A program made the position numbers and the translations under genes. Under the pieces are notes generated by a model. It did no database searches. It had not been told where the DNA came from and worked only from the letters and a program-made list of their open reading frames with translations. Shown here one piece after another: positions 24,282-36,861 of a stretch of 64,000 bases of DNA. This DNA is from Ochotona curzoniae (Eukaryota; Chordata; Mammalia; Lagomorpha; Ochotonidae), in assembly GCF_017591425.1 (NCBI RefSeq), contig NW_024465777.1:682001-746000 (forward strand), written 5' to 3'. Numbering within the stretch: the stretch's first letter is position 1; every line of letters starts with the position of its first letter.

Positions 24282-24426
24282 ATGTTCTGATGCCAACTTC
24301 CCATCCTGCTCCCCTGCTATCAACTGGCCACCTGGTGGTACCTGAGCAGCCGCAAGCTACAAGGAACTTGGTACTTCCATAGGCTGTCACTCCTCCATGT
24401 ACAGTGAGTGCTGTCCATGGCCTTGA
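24282..24426 (+). promoter_or_regulatory. Conserved proximal promoter block, copy 2
   Basis: Same block as in copy 1: TTCTGATGCCAAC, CTATCAACTGGCCACCTGG (E-box), then TGGCCTTGA at 24418-24426, whose reverse strand TCAAGGCCA is a full NR5A2-type match. Confidence 0.5.
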
Positions 24427-24500
24427 ACATGGGAGACCTGGTGCTGCACCACCTGTTCTGGAATAGGGCCCAGTCCAGCCTCCTCAATCTGCCTCTGCCC

Positions 24501-24509
24501 TATATTAAA
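24501..24509 (+). promoter_or_regulatory. TATA box of CELA3 copy 2
   Basis: TATATTAAA, 51 bases before the ATG at 24552, in an aligned promoter shared with the other copies. Confidence 0.8.
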
Positions 24510-24551
24510 GCGCAGGCTGTGTGTCTCCCTCCCGTCTTCTCCAAACTCAAG

Positions 24552-27500
24552 ATGCTGCAGCTGCTGAGCTCCCTCCTCCTTGTGGCCCTGGGTAAGCCCC
24601 CAGCCTGAGTCTGTGCTCCTTGTGCTGCCCTGGACCAGAAGCCCTGAAATCTGCTTCCCACCCCAGGTCCTGTGATCCCCAACATCTGCTTCCATAGGAG
24701 AGGTCTCAATGTGTACCGTGTACCTGGGACACAACGATGAGGGCTTTAGCTTGGTGCTTGGGGGGAGAAAGGAGGACAGCAGGGGATGGACCAGCTCAGC
24801 AGAAGGACTGTGAGCACCACCAAGGGCTGTGGAGGGAGTCCTTGGTGGGGCAGTTAACAAAGCTATGTGATTCAGAGTCTGGCTTTGTGCTTTAACTGTG
24901 TCGGGTAAAATTTTAATTCCCAGGCTAAGCACTCCAATTCTCTCTCATACCGCCAACACCCAGCTCTACTGCCTGTGGTCTGGCCTTTTCCTTGTCTCTA
25001 CATTGCAGCTCAGGGCTACCACCTCTGAGTCTCCTCCCCTGGCTGAGAGTCGTGGTACAGAGAACATTCATTCCGTGAGCACTCTCTCTATGGTAGACAG
25101 AAGACTAAGACACTTTTCCACTTACAATCCCAGGTGCTTTGCATCTCTGCTCCATGACGTCAGTGCTGACCTTGTCCTCCTTTTATATCTAGGGAAACTG
25201 ACCCATGGAGAAGTAAAATATTCTCCCAGGACGAGGGATGCAGCTGCACTGTGAACCCAGGCAGTCTTACTTCACTGCCTCCAATATTTTAGAGAATGTT
25301 TTTGTTATGTGTTTTATTCAAGGGCAGAGAAGCTGACATAGAGAGATCTCCCATGTCCTACCTCATTATGCCAATGTCCACGAAGGCCAAGCTGGGCCAG
25401 GCTGAAACCAGAAATCAGAGGTGGAAGTGATCCTCACACCGTCACTGCTGCCTCCTTGGGTGTGCATTATCAGAACTTTTGAGCTAGGAATCACACCAAT
25501 TATCATGAAGCAGGATGTAGGGTCCCAAGGGATATCATAAGCATCACACCAGAGGCCTACCCCAGAGTTTTCACACTCTGTGACAGGGCTCATAAGTCTC
25601 CAGGTACTGTCTTAAGCATCACCATCCTCAAGCAACCCATGGATTGAGGCTGCATGTCTAGTTCCATTCTTGGACTCCTGGGGTCTCAGCAAACCCCTGC
25701 TCTAGTCCCAAAGCTTACCTTTCATAAGTGGTCACTTGGGGTCACACAGCCCATTTCAGGCACCCTACGACTGGCACATTGCCCCATTTTCCTACCGGGG
25801 CCCTCTAGTTGATTAACATATCTACTGTCCTCTCTAGCCTCAGGCTCTGACCAGCCTTCCTTCAACCCCTCCAGCCGTGTGGTCAATGGTGAGGATGCCG
25901 TGCCCTACAGCAAGCCCTGGCAGGTAAGAATAATACCCAATGACTAACACTGTGGGCTCTGGACGCCAAGCAACCTCCTACAGCCTTGACCCAATAATTC
26001 AGGAATCCAGACACTGTGTAGAGGCAGAGCTGGAATTCAGTTCCAGTTTCTTGAGTCCCATGGCATGGCTCTGAGGTCTAGAACAAAGTCACTTGGGGGA
26101 GTAGGATCAAGGCAGTGGAGGGCAGCACAGAGGGCAAGACTTGCTGTGCTGTGGAACACAGTAGCCATTAGCCACATGAGGACACATAAATGTGAATTAA
26201 ATAAATTCAGTAATTTTCAACATTCAGCTCCTCTGTGCCAGCCACATTTGAAGTGTGCTAGAGCCACATGTGGTCAGTGGTTCCCACTGCGGACAGCAAA
26301 GACAGAGAACATTTCCATAGCCCAGAACATTATCTGGGACACTAAGAAGCATGTTCTAGGAGGGGCAGAGAGTGAGTGCTGTAGCCCTGTCAGCCACATG
26401 GCTTCTCCAGCAGTGACTTAGCCCTGCCATTACAGCAGGAAAGCATCCAGAGCGTATGTGTGCTTGAGTGAGCAGCCTGTGTGCAGTCAGTATATGTGTA
26501 CACAGACCACAGCCAGCCTGGGGCCAGGGGCCATGTTCTACAAATCTTGATCTCCAGAGAGATACTGAGAATGTGAATGAGTATGAAATGAAAAGGGAGG
26601 CAAAGGTGTCAGGGTGAGCTGTGCTTCAGAAGATCCAAGAGGCTTGGAAGAGCTGAGGAGTAGGAGAATGGGTCCTGAGAGGGTAGAAGGCAGTGGGGAG
26701 ACAGAGGTTTGAGACTGTTCTTGAAATCAGAGAATGTGGAAGTCCTTACAGAGATTATAGGGTCTGGGTGGGGAAACCAGGGGATCTCAGTATCCCAGTA
26801 GTAAGAGATAAGGCCATGATGACCAGGTGTGCATCAACTGTTTCAAAGGAGCTGTTGTTATCAATGTGGATGGTTCCCTCCCAAGATGTGCAGTGTATAC
26901 CTGAACAGCAACCTGAGTGCAGGCCTAAACTCTCAGAATCACTCTGTCCTGGCCCACAGGTAGCCCTGTACTATCAGGTGAATGGAGGCTGGTCTTTCAC
27001 CTGCGGTGGGACCCTCATCGATCCTTTCTGGGTTATGACTGCTGGCCACTGTATCTCGTGAGTTCTCCTTTTCCTGTCCTTTGTCCTTGTGTGAGACCAT
27101 ATGGTGGCTATGGGAGATTGCCAGTCAAGCTTAGACTGACCTCTTCACCCATGGCAGGAGTGGCCGGACGTATCGGGTCGTGTTGGGAGAGTACGACCGC
27201 TCAGTGATAGAGGGACCTGAGCAATTCATCACTGTGAGTGACATTATTGTGCACCCGAAATGGAACTCCAATTGCCTCTCCTGCGGGTAAGTGAGCCCCC
27301 AGCCTGGAACCAGGCTCCTGTGTTCTTCCCTCCATGACCTACAGCTCATCTAGGAGACTCCCAGGGTCAGTGGGGAAGGTAAGTAGCCTAAGCCTAGCTT
27401 ATGGAAACAAACTGGCCAGAGCCTCAGCGACCAACAACACCAACCTCCCACCTCCTCCCTGAACAGAGAACAGCAAGCCAGGAAGAGGCAGGAATTCCCC

Positions 27501-30423
27501 CTTGGCTGCTAAATTCAGTGTCCCTGCAGCCCAGGACCCTTATGTTCCTTCCTCAAGTCCAAGGTGTCCTGTGCTCAGCAGAGGTTCCTCCAGCACAGCT
27601 TTGGTTCCTGGCTTTGTGGGCAGAGGAGGAGCACTGGGCTGAGAGTCTATGCTCTGGTTTTCTTTCCATGAGTGTCCTGGACAGTGAGTACCCTGCTCTG
27701 GGCCTCAGGTCTCCACTTGACCCAGGTGACTTGCAGCAAGGATTTGTGACACTGGAGATGGGCAGGGAGGTCCTGCTCAGTCCTCATCTGTGTGCACATC
27801 TGTGTGCCCAGGTGGCTTATCCAATTCTGGAGAGAGGATGACAGGAAGAGGCAGAGCTCTGACAACCCAATATAGGACTTAGAGTATTGTTATGGAATTC
27901 TTCACCCATCATCACAGCTCCTGGAGAAGTAGGGAGAAAAGTGAGACCCAGGCAAGATGTCCTGAGTGACAGCAGACACAGTAATGTTCCCAAAGTGTGT
28001 TCTGTGGGTATGCAGTGTCAGCATCCCCAGGAACCTGTGGGAAATATCAGACCTCCAGCCTTGGCCAGACACTGAATCAGATGGATTAGGCAGCACCCCA
28101 AGACTTCTGTGTGGATTTTAAAATTATTCTATGTATTGATTTTTATTTATTTGAAAGGCAGAGATAAAGAAAAAAAAAACCTTTATCTACCGATTCAGAA
28201 GCCAAATGCCTATACCATCAGGACTGGACCAGGCAAAAGCCAGGAACTGTAACTCAGTATCCACAGCTGGGTGGGAAGATCCACGCAACTGGGCCACCCT
28301 CAACCTCCTCAGGTTAAACATGAGCAGGACACTGCTATGGGAAGCAGAGCTGGGAACTGCACCTTGCACACGGATGGGACATGCAGCCTCTAACCTCTGT
28401 GCCCAGTGGCCGCACAGGAACTGTATGTCACAGTCCTCCAGGACCCTCTAACACACTGCAGTGTGAGGACTAGGGGTGTTACCAAGGGCAATTATAAAGG
28501 CAAGGGCTTGCAGGGAACAAAAGCTGTAGGAGGATTCTCAAGGCCTTTTCACTGAGAGTGAAACAAAGGAGCAGACAGAATCTCCAACAAAGACCCAGAA
28601 TGGGACCCGCTCCAATCAGAGCACACATTCCACCTGACTCTCCCCTCCCCACAGCAATGACATCGCTCTCCTCAAGCTATCACAGAGTGCAGTGCTGACA
28701 GAGGAGGTCCGGCCCGCCTGCCTCCCTCCTGCTGGCTACATCCTGCCCCATGGGACAAAATGCTGCGTCACTGGCTGGGGCAGGCTCTCCAGTAAGTGCT
28801 GAGCAGCGACATTGGCAGATACCATTCCAGGGTTTGTCTTTGAGTTTTTTTTGTCTCCAAGCCTCCCAAACACTAATTTGTCCAAATGAGCATCTTAGAG
28901 TTGCATAGAGCAAGAGGCTGGTGGAGTTTGTGGGAGGAGAAACTCCCATCAGTCAGGGAAGAGCTGTGGCCTACAGTACCCACATCTGTTCACTAAACCT
29001 TGAATCCTGGGCCCTCATTGTTCTCTGTCTCTGCAGCTGGTGGGCTACTCCCAAACAAGCTGCAGATAGGGCTGCTGCCCGTGGTGGACTACGAACACTG
29101 CACCCAGCCTGACTGGTGGGGCTCCTATGTGAATAACAACATGGTGTGTGCTGGTGGATATGAAGTTTCTGCTTGCAATGTGAGTTACCAAACACTTGTC
29201 CCATGTGGGTAAGGCCCAAGGTCCCCTGCCATCTGACATGGAGGAGTTATCTTCTCCGCTGGCCCCAGTCAGGTTCCAGACCAGGTAGCACTTGGAGGAA
29301 GTCAGCACAGCCCACACACCCTGACTCCTGGCCCACCTCACAGGACCCCTCACCTGGAGCCATCACTGTCCCTCCTCCTGCTCAGCCTGCCCCAGCAGCA
29401 CAGCAGGGACACTCACACCACCACCTTGAGTCACCCACTCTGGGCTCTGCAGGGATCCTCAACCACTGTGCTGTGGCAGCTGAGTCTTCCTAGGCAGCAG
29501 GGAAGGTGCTGCCAGCAGGGGTCACTGGCGTCTCTCGGGGCTCCTTCTGTGCCAGGGGCTGTGCTGAGGTCCTGTGTGGGTCCCTTCCTGCTCAGCAGCT
29601 GTGGTAGCACAGACCCTGGTCCTGGCCAGCTGAGGCCCTGAGGCTGGGAGAGGTGCAGCAGTGCGGGTGTGTCTGCAACCCCCAGGTCAGGGACAATTCC
29701 TTCCAGCTGAGACATGGCTCAGTCCCCACCCCTCTGACCATCACAGGGTGACTCTGGAGGACCCCTCAACTGTCCCGGAGAGCGTGATAAGCATGAGGTC
29801 CATGGAGTGACCAGCTTTGTGTCCTCCCGTGGCTGTAACACAGAGAAGAAGCCCACAGTGTTCACACGCGTATCGGCCTACATTGACTGGATTGAAGAGG
29901 TGAGGACTGGGCAGTGGGGAAGACTTCAAGGTAGAGAATCTCCTGAGAGGAGACAGGGGAGAAAATAAGATGGAGGGGATCCTAGAAGGGCAGTGGGGGA
30001 GGTCCTTGGGGACATTCCCAAGGGACCTGGGTTGTGTTCTGCTCTGTGTGGCCTCAGAGCATCACAGGCTTTGGGTGGAGCTTTGCACTTCCTTATTCAG
30101 AGAGGGTTTCTCAGTGTTTCCTCTGATTGGATCCTTATTTGTCCTAGAGGACAGAGGGGAATGTGGCCACCTAGTGGAGGAGATTTGGATTGAGCAATAA
30201 CAGTGAGGGATAGTGAGAGCTATAATGGGGGAAGCTGAGGGCCCGGACATCAATGGGGACAGCAGGTTAAAGAGGGTTTGTCCATGTCATCTGGGAGCTG
30301 ACTCCAGTTCCTTTGACTTCAGAACTTATGAAGCTAACTCACGTTTTCTGTCACTTCATTCTTTTCTAGGAAACTGGGGTTGACCTCAGCCAGTGGTGTC
30401 CTTCCACATCCATCCTTTTATAA
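24552..30423 (+). CDS. CELA3: CELA3-type pancreatic elastase, copy 2 (8 exons, intact)
   Basis: Second tandem elastase 3 gene, predicted secreted zymogen of 279 residues. Coding exons: 24552-24591, 25838-25923, 26960-27057, 27158-27286, 28655-28791, 29037-29179, 29747-29899, 30370-30423. All junctions are GT-AG and exon phases match copy 1. Seen: signal peptide [16 protein letters not shown], activation site [14 protein letters not shown] (His72), GNDIAL (Asp120), GDSGGP (Ser214). Exon 4 is two codons shorter than in copy 1, in the loop before Asp120, which keeps its C-x-x-C pair (NCLSCG). Odd points: the family WPWQ motif is KPWQ; Ala replaces Gly two residues before the GDSGGP glycine (SACN); an added Cys in KCCVTGWG; and the tail [17 protein letters not shown] is unlike other copies, ending in TAA two bases before AATAAA. 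The catalytic set is complete, so I read it as functional or very recently so. Confidence 0.92.
25290..25640 (-). mobile_element. C-type SINE in intron 1 of copy 2
   Basis: ATTTTAGAGAATGTTTTTGTTATG start, AGAGAAGCTGACATAGAGAG segment and GCTGGGCCAGGCTGAAACC body. A shorter equivalent is at 43730-43935 in copy 3, so the insertion is shared. Confidence 0.6.
28110..28470 (-). mobile_element. C-type SINE in intron 4 of copy 2
   Basis: TTATTTATTTGAAAGGCAGAG start and ACTGGACCAGGCAAAAGCC body; same intronic site as in copies 1, 3 and 4. Confidence 0.65.
29291..29746 (+). other. Hyperconserved 3' part of intron 6, copy 2
   Basis: Counterpart of 8021-8477. Differences from the other copies are scattered single bases, including two in the CTCF-like core (GGGGTCACTGG instead of GGGGGCGCTGG). 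Confidence 0.7.
29512..29528 (+). promoter_or_regulatory. Degraded CTCF-like motif, intron 6 of copy 2
   Basis: CCAGCAGGGGTCACTGG keeps the first half of the CTCF core, but the GGGC centre has become GGTC, so binding is probably weaker. Confidence 0.3.
30164..30177 (-). promoter_or_regulatory. CTCF-like motif, intron 7 of copy 2, reverse orientation
   Basis: The minus strand reads CCACTAGGTGGCCA: the first 12 positions fit the consensus, the last two are weaker. Confidence 0.35.
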
Positions 30424-30425
30424 AG

Positions 30426-30431
30426 AATAAA
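30426..30431 (+). promoter_or_regulatory. Poly(A) signal of CELA3 copy 2
   Basis: AATAAA starts two bases after the TAA stop at 30421-30423, in the shared TTTATAAAGAATAAA ending. Confidence 0.8.
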
Positions 30432-30725
30432 GATCTCTCAGCAAGTCCCAAATTCGGTCTTTTTCCTTCATTGTCTGTTCCTTTCTGGCCTGCTCCTGAG
30501 ATCAGAGAACTGGTTTGCAGAGATGAGAAAGAGTCAGCCTCTCATGTGAGAACAAGAAAATCCTGGGCCCAGGGAGAAGAAGGGGTCAGGATGGGGTTGC
30601 CACCCTCTTGGTTGGCCTGGGATGGAGATACCAGGCCCAGGATTTTCATTGTGGAAACTGAGGCAGTCCAAAGACAACTGAATAAGCAGGTCCCCTAGTA
30701 TGGAGTCCCCAGGAGACTGCCTACA
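30432..30725 (+). repeat. Duplicated 3' flank of CELA3 copy 2 (truncated)
   Basis: Matches the flanks of copies 1 and 3 only up to about 30725; the homology then stops at the telomere-like patch and a SINE. Confidence 0.65.
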
Positions 30726-30753
30726 ATTGCAGCCTTCGCTGGTAGGGAAAAAA

Positions 30754-30816
30754 GGTTTAGGTTTAGGGTTATGATTAGAGTTAGGGTGAGGATTAAGGTT
30801 AGGGTTAGGATTAGGG
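30754..30816 (+). repeat. Interstitial telomere-like repeat
   Basis: Variants of TTAGGG in tandem (TTTAGG, TTAGGG, TTAGAG, TTAAGG, TTAGGA), about 63 bases, at the point where homology of the copy 2 flank to the other flanks ends. Confidence 0.7.
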
Positions 30817-31075
30817 CACTGGTTTGAGCTGCAGCTAATCTGCTTCTAATCCAACTTCTGCTAATATGCTTGGAAAACCAGTGCAAGATGGCCCTAGTCC
30901 TTGGATACCTGCACCTATGTGGGAGACTCATAAAAGGCAAATGCCTGCTATGTTCAGTGCAGACTGGCATTAGTCATACACACTATTGTGGCCCTTTGAG
31001 AAATGAACCAATGGATGAAAGACCTCTATCTCTATTTATCTTTGTGTCTTACTTTCAAATAAATAAATACATCTG
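30815..31075 (+). mobile_element. C-type SINE
   Basis: GCACTGGTTTGAGCTGCAGC head region, TGTGGGAGACTCATAAAAGG body and TTTCAAATAAATAAATAC tail. Confidence 0.6.
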
Positions 31076-31649
31076 GTTAAATAACTTATGCTTTAGCTGA
31101 ATTATCGCTTGGTTGTTGCTTTGGCTCTGAGTGAACCAGGGATGCAGTGTCCAAGTGCTTTCCTTTGTCTTAATTAATGTCAGGCTTCTCTATAACTGAC
31201 AGAGTGGTCTAGTCTGTTGCAATAAACAGGGATACAAGTGTGGCTTTGAGATGAGTGTTTTCCCAGAATGTGTATCTTTGGTCCACAGAGAGTTTGACTG
31301 TCTGTCTTCCTGGTGATTGAGATAGCCAGGACCTAATTTTTGCTGTTGAAAGAGGAAAACACGGCTGCCCACTTGTTCCATTGGCAAGTCTAAGTGATGT
31401 TGGGCAAGTGGAACTAATTCAGAAAATATATCAAGTTAGTAAACCTGAGCATTGTTAAATTCCAGTTGTGCCCCTGGTGGTCATTATAAGATGGGCTTTC
31501 TCATAAAATCCAATACTTCTCTGTTCATTCACTACTTTGTTGATTCACACAATTGATTTTTATCCAGCTCTTGCTTCACTGTAAGTGCTGGGGACATGGT
31601 GACAAAATAGAGTGCCCTTAATCTTCTGAACTCTGCCGATAATGGATGC

Positions 31650-31930
31650 GAGGGAACATAGACCTGGGTGTGGAGCACAGCAGTGACCATGCTGGTCAGG
31701 CTCTCTGTCCCACACTGGCAGAGTGCCTGGTTTTAGACTACATCTCGCTCCACTTGCAGTATCAGCTTCCTGCTAACATACACACTATGGGTCACACCAG
31801 GGGACTTGGGCCTCTTGCCATCCATAGCGGAGACCTGGATGGAGCTCCAGGCTCCATCATTTGCCCAAGCCCAGTTCTCTCTGTTGAAGACATTTAAGTA
31901 AAGTAGCAGGTTGAAGCTCTCTATATCCCT
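31650..31930 (+). mobile_element. C-type SINE, diverged
   Basis: Order of CTCGCTCCACTTGCAG, GGGACTTGGGCC and GGAGCTCCAGGCTCC matches the SINE body; the tail is degraded. Confidence 0.4.
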
Positions 31931-31934
31931 GTAT

Positions 31935-34900
31935 CTGTCTAAAGAAAACCAGGAGACTCGTTCATCTGTTAATTATGGAATACATTACTGGAATAGGTAA
32001 TGCACCTGTGAACTGAGTGGGAATCCTGAGATGGAAAAATGTAGAAGAAAGCTTCATACCAGATTTTAAAAGTTTATTAAGGCAGCTGATCTATGGGATT
32101 ATATTCCCAGGGCAGCAGACATTGTAGGCATGCCTGTAGTAAAGCTTCTTTCACACAGAGTGGAAGGTAAACTTCACATCTTGATAAGGAAATACAAGTT
32201 GGGAGACGAGATACACAGCACAACTTCCCTGTACTAATCTCTAGGAAACGCTTTGGGCCCCTCGCTAGGCTTGTTGTCAATCAGCAAGACTTGTATTGGC
32301 ACCTGAGTGTTACGGCCTTATGGACCCTACCTCTAATGCATTACATAGAAAATAAACAGGTCTCATCCTTGTCTCTTAACTATGCCATACAACAAGGCAT
32401 CTTAAGACATGGGCTGAGATATGAACAGCAAAAGTACCGTTCTCAGACAGCAAGACTCAATGTGACATCACTGCTGCTCTCATACAGCTATGATAGCACC
32501 ATGTAATCAAAGCTTAAGGAACCTCTAATGTGCATGCAGCCCACATTGAGCAAAACAGCACTACATAGTTTATGGCTGTGATCATGAGAACAAACGAGGC
32601 CGTAAAGGACAACAAGATGGATGGATGTGGGGCAGAAGGAGGACGTCAAGGTCAGCTGTAGAGAGGATGCATCTGAACTGGATCTCAGGAAAAGGCACTG
32701 AAAGTGGTGATCAGAGAAACAGGGGAATATGGGCTTCTGAGGATTGCAAATAACAAGACCAGTGTGCCTGGAGCAGCCAGTAACAGGGAGTGGGGAAAAA
32801 GGAATGGAACACGATGCAAACCTTAAAGTTTGCTTTGAATCATCCACATAGAAGCACATAAACCTAAACTGTTTAAGTGTCACTGCTACAAGCCCCAAAG
32901 TGTTGTTTCCTCACTCCCAGTAGGTTTCTGAGAACCTCCCAGTTGGGAGAAACGATTGGAAGTCCTTGACTAGGAGTCATGGACCTGTTACAGAAAGGAA
33001 AAGTCAAGGAGAAGGTGCAAGGTAGAAACAGTTGTAGGAGTCAGGAGAGGAAAGATTCAGGTTCTTCCTGATAGGAAGGAGAGCGCTGGAATTGGACTCC
33101 CTTAAACCACAGAAGAGTCATTTACAAGATCACAGCCCAGCGGTGGCTGTGTGGACACAGCGCCCATCTTCCCTTCTTCAGCAATGTTACCCCTTGGGCT
33201 ATCACCCAGTCAAAGGGCTTTGCGTATCCTCTCTGACACAGCTTTAGGTGAGCTTTTAGAGACCCAACACCTGCTTCATCCCTGCCCAGTTAACAATTGA
33301 AAAAAAAACACAGATCCAAAGTCAAAAAACTGCCTAGGCCTAGGCTGTGCCAAGTCCTCCAGCTCCTCCTAAGAAGGACTGAGCACTGAAGACTAGGGCA
33401 GTCAAAAGACCACCATGTGTAACATCATTGTTTGCTAGGCTCCCAAGCAGCCCACTGAGTGACTGACAATGGCTAAGTTATCGCCCATTGATGATCACTT
33501 AACCTGTGCCTGACATGGTTTCATCCGCCCTTCCCTGACTAAAGTTACTTTTTGAATGATGGCACATCAATCACCTCACTAATTTGGGGTATTACAGCTT
33601 TAACATAAACATTATTGGTTATTAATCAACTCTGTTATAAGTACTTTGTTAGCTGAGCAGAACCCAGATAATGTGGGAAGAATGAGTTTCCAAATGGTGT
33701 TCCAAGCTGTGAGGTCTGCAATCCGTTCTGGGCTCCTGGGGAATGGATCCGGCATCCTGCAGGGCAGAGGTGCCCGAGTGAGCTGAGTGAGCTGAGGCGG
33801 CTCTTCAGTGTGAGTGAGTGTCACCCACGATCAGTTGCTGCTCTGGTAACACATCTGGTTACTGGATTGGAAGTAGGAGAGACTTTAAGTGCTAGAACTA
33901 CTGCCCTGGGGCCTCAGAAGAGCAGGGTACACAAGACCGTGATCCTTAAAGTGATCCATTCCCTCATTGGATGTAGACCCAGTGAAATTCATTCATAATT
34001 GCTTTTTCTATCATGTGAACTTTGTCTTTGTAAATAATGTAGGATGTGCTCTGCCTGTAGGTAACCTCTTTTTTGGAAGTGAAGCAATATTTTTCCCTGA
34101 CATTTTATGAGTATTTAATTTGTTCACACCTATTTACCCCACGATGGCTGATATGTTCACCTTGGAACTGTCAATCACCCCAAAACTGGAACCTGCACTA
34201 CTAGCATTCTGACAAGTTACCCAACACTGAATTGGGAGTAAGAGGAGGGGACAGTGCTTAGAATCTGAGTCTTTGACTAGAGATCTTTTTTAGGCTTAGG
34301 ACCACCCTGGTGACAGCTGTTAAAGTGGTACAGTGTATACTTCGTCATCATCATGTAGGAGATAAAGATGAAGAACAAATGTAAATGCACACAGGTTTTC
34401 TTCTCTTTTACTTCTTCATAAACTGCTTTGCAGACCTCCAAATTATTCTGTACACATGTTTGGAGAAAGCTGACTCCCATGATTTTAAAACCATCATCTC
34501 TAAATCATGTATGTACATTATACATTTATTCTTACAATATAACCTCTGCACATGACCCATGAGATCTCAATGCTTAATAACCTTCATGGTCTGTGTTGCT
34601 GTATCTAACTTTTCTCTTTGTGCCTGAGAGTCTGGCATAATTTTTCTGAGCATTCCAGAATGGAGAATGAAGAGTACCCAGAGACTCAAAAGAGTCAAAA
34701 TAATCAAGGAATGTCACTGCCAAGCGAGATGATGGCTGATTGGCAAGAAGCCATCCAAATACTGATTTCCTAGGTCCTGGTGCTACAAGAACCTCCTGCA
34801 GTTCTTCCAGAGAGCTTGAACACATTCACCATCTTCCCTACTCCAAGCCCCGCCAACTGCCTGCAGCCCCAGGCAGAGGTTCTGAACATTCTAACATGAG

Positions 34901-35190
34901 GATGCAGCTTGGTCCAGATACATGGGAAAGTAAACTAAAGGTCCTTTTAGGTGCGGAATCTAACCACACCATGGCAATCAGAGACATTGTTACTTTTAAA
35001 GTTGTCTTTGAGTGTGATAAAAATCCATCTGAATCTGTGGTTGGACCTGTCTTTCAGCAAAAGCAACTATTTGCTGGGACTGTGCACTCCAGGAGTTTCT
35101 CGGCCTGCTGGTTGTGGCTTTCACAAGGACTAGCCTTTCTTCTGCCTGCTGCCTCCATCTTACACACTTTTTGACCTGCTTTAATGTATT
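31935..35190. other. Intergenic, no gene recognised
   Basis: AT-rich to moderate sequence without recognised genes or clear repeats. 32050-32520 has some LTR-like character (AATAAACAGG near 32350) but no defined ends. Frames at 34740-35174 and 32488-32898 are unsupported. Confidence 0.4.
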
Positions 35191-35194
35191 GATC

Positions 35195-35430
35195 CCAGGC
35201 TTACACGTGTCACAGCAAGATAAGTTGTAGCCTATGTTGCCAGCATCCTAATGAGAGCATGCATCAAATACTGGCTGCTTCACTTCTAACATGGCTCCCT
35301 GCTAATGTAACTTGGAAGGCAACAGAGGAATTCCCTGATTACTCAGGCCCTTTCCCCTACATGGGAGATGCAGGTTGCACCTTAGGGCCCTGGTGTTAGC
35401 CTTTGCAAGACCTGGCTATTGTAGCCATTT
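35195..35430 (+). mobile_element. C-type SINE, diverged
   Basis: ACTGGCTGCTTCACTTCTAAC, CATGGGAGATGCAGG and a GGCTATTGTAGCCATTTG end segment fit the SINE body. Confidence 0.45.
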
Positions 35431-35664
35431 GTGTAAGATAAGGCCCAGGCCTACTATACCGGCCCATTAGCATGCAAAGGAATAACCCTTTAGTATCCAA
35501 TTTGGCCATTGCTCTACCATGGCAATCTCTACTTTGGTGCTCACCTGAACAGGCATGGGAATAAATTGTGGAATGGCTCCACAGTTCCACAGTGCCAGAG
35601 CCATTCCAACACTGGTTAAGAGCTCACTTAAGTACAGAGCAATTCAAAAGGGTAACACTAGCAC

Positions 35665-36141
35665 TCATGGAAACAGTAAACATAAATGGAGCTTGTACAT
35701 ATACATAAATACCATTATAGATAACATCACGACTGCAATTAACTTTAACATCTTCTTCCCATATTCTAGAACTATTACTACTATAATTACAATTTTTATC
35801 ACTGCCTTATCAATAAATGCAAAAGCTGATATATCTGAACACCCACCCCTACTAGTGTGAAGTACCCAGGCATTCCAAGGCTGAGCAGAAACAGATTGAA
35901 CAGGGTTACCATATGTATAGTTATACCCCACAAAGGTGGAATTTGAACAGTTAGGAAATAAATTGGTCATAGCAAGACCAGGTGCTACTCTTCTAGGAGT
36001 CACAGTACTTTGACAGCCAGTCCATTCTGGGGGCCATTTCCAAGGCACTAGACAGTGAGGCAATATTTGCCACACCCCTTTTATAGTGCCGTTACATTTG
36101 CTCCTCGGGCACAGTCTGGGAACTGATGCAGTCATAACCAT
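35665..36141 (-). pseudogene. env-like fragment
   Basis: The frame overlaps the integrase end by ten bases, as env overlaps pol in betaretroviruses. It has several N-x-S/T sites, cysteines and tryptophans, and a hydrophobic segment near its end (KIVIIVVIV). Env identity rests mainly on position; no complete surface or transmembrane unit is present. Confidence 0.4.
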
Positions 36142-36843
36142 CGCTTTTCACTGGAAGGGGGATTGGCCACGCTTTCACTATCACCCATAGCTGGAGATTC
36201 TGGTTGTCTCCTCTCGGTATCTGAATGAACATCAGGCTGGTCACCATCCACCACGTCCACAGGTTCATCTTGCTCCGGCTTTCTTATCACTCGCGTCAAA
36301 TGTTCTGGCACCCACACCGGTCCATCAGAATCCTGCGGAAAAACACAAACTGCTCCTCGTGTCCGTCGTAAGACAGGATGTGGGCCCATCCATTGTTTTG
36401 TTAAAACATCCTTCCACATCACCCAATCTTTGCAGGGACCTGCAACAACAGCGTGGCGTTCGGCAGCAGAAAGACCATCCAAATCCAAAATCAAAAAATT
36501 AAAAATATAAGTAACTAAAGCCAATTGATGTTTAGAACTATTGGGATATAGGGCGACTCCTGCTCCCCCTTTTTGTTTTATTACTAATGCTTTGAGAATT
36601 GCACGGGCACGCTCTACCACGGCCTGGCCCGTGGGATTATATGGGATGCCAGTGGAGTGTTTAATCGCAAATTCAGAACAAAACTTATCAAATGCTTTGG
36701 CTGTATAGGCAGGTCCATTATCAGTCTTATAACACTGGGGGACACCCCAGGCTGCAAAAGCCTAAAGGCAATGAGATATAACATCTTGAACCTTCTCCCC
36801 TGTGTAAGCTGAGGCATAAAAACCCCAGAGCAGGTATCAATAG
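36132..36843 (-). pseudogene. pol integrase fragment
   Basis: On the minus strand the segment starts at the first catalytic Asp motif (DTCSG), shifts frame once near 36810, has TDNGPAYT with the second Asp near 36716, VVERAR with the catalytic Glu near 36615, and the C-terminal domain motifs VCVFPQD and PVWVPEHL typical of betaretroviral integrases. The stretch 36132-36620 is open. Confidence 0.7.
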
Positions 36844-36861
36844 ATTTTTTTTTTTTTTTTG

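Noticed and set aside
30754..30816. Chromosome end
   Set aside because: The TTAGGG-like patch is short, degenerate and flanked by ordinary sequence on both sides, so it is interstitial.
34740..35174. A 144-codon plus-strand frame
   Set aside because: No similarity to a known family and no supporting signals; probably chance in non-coding DNA.
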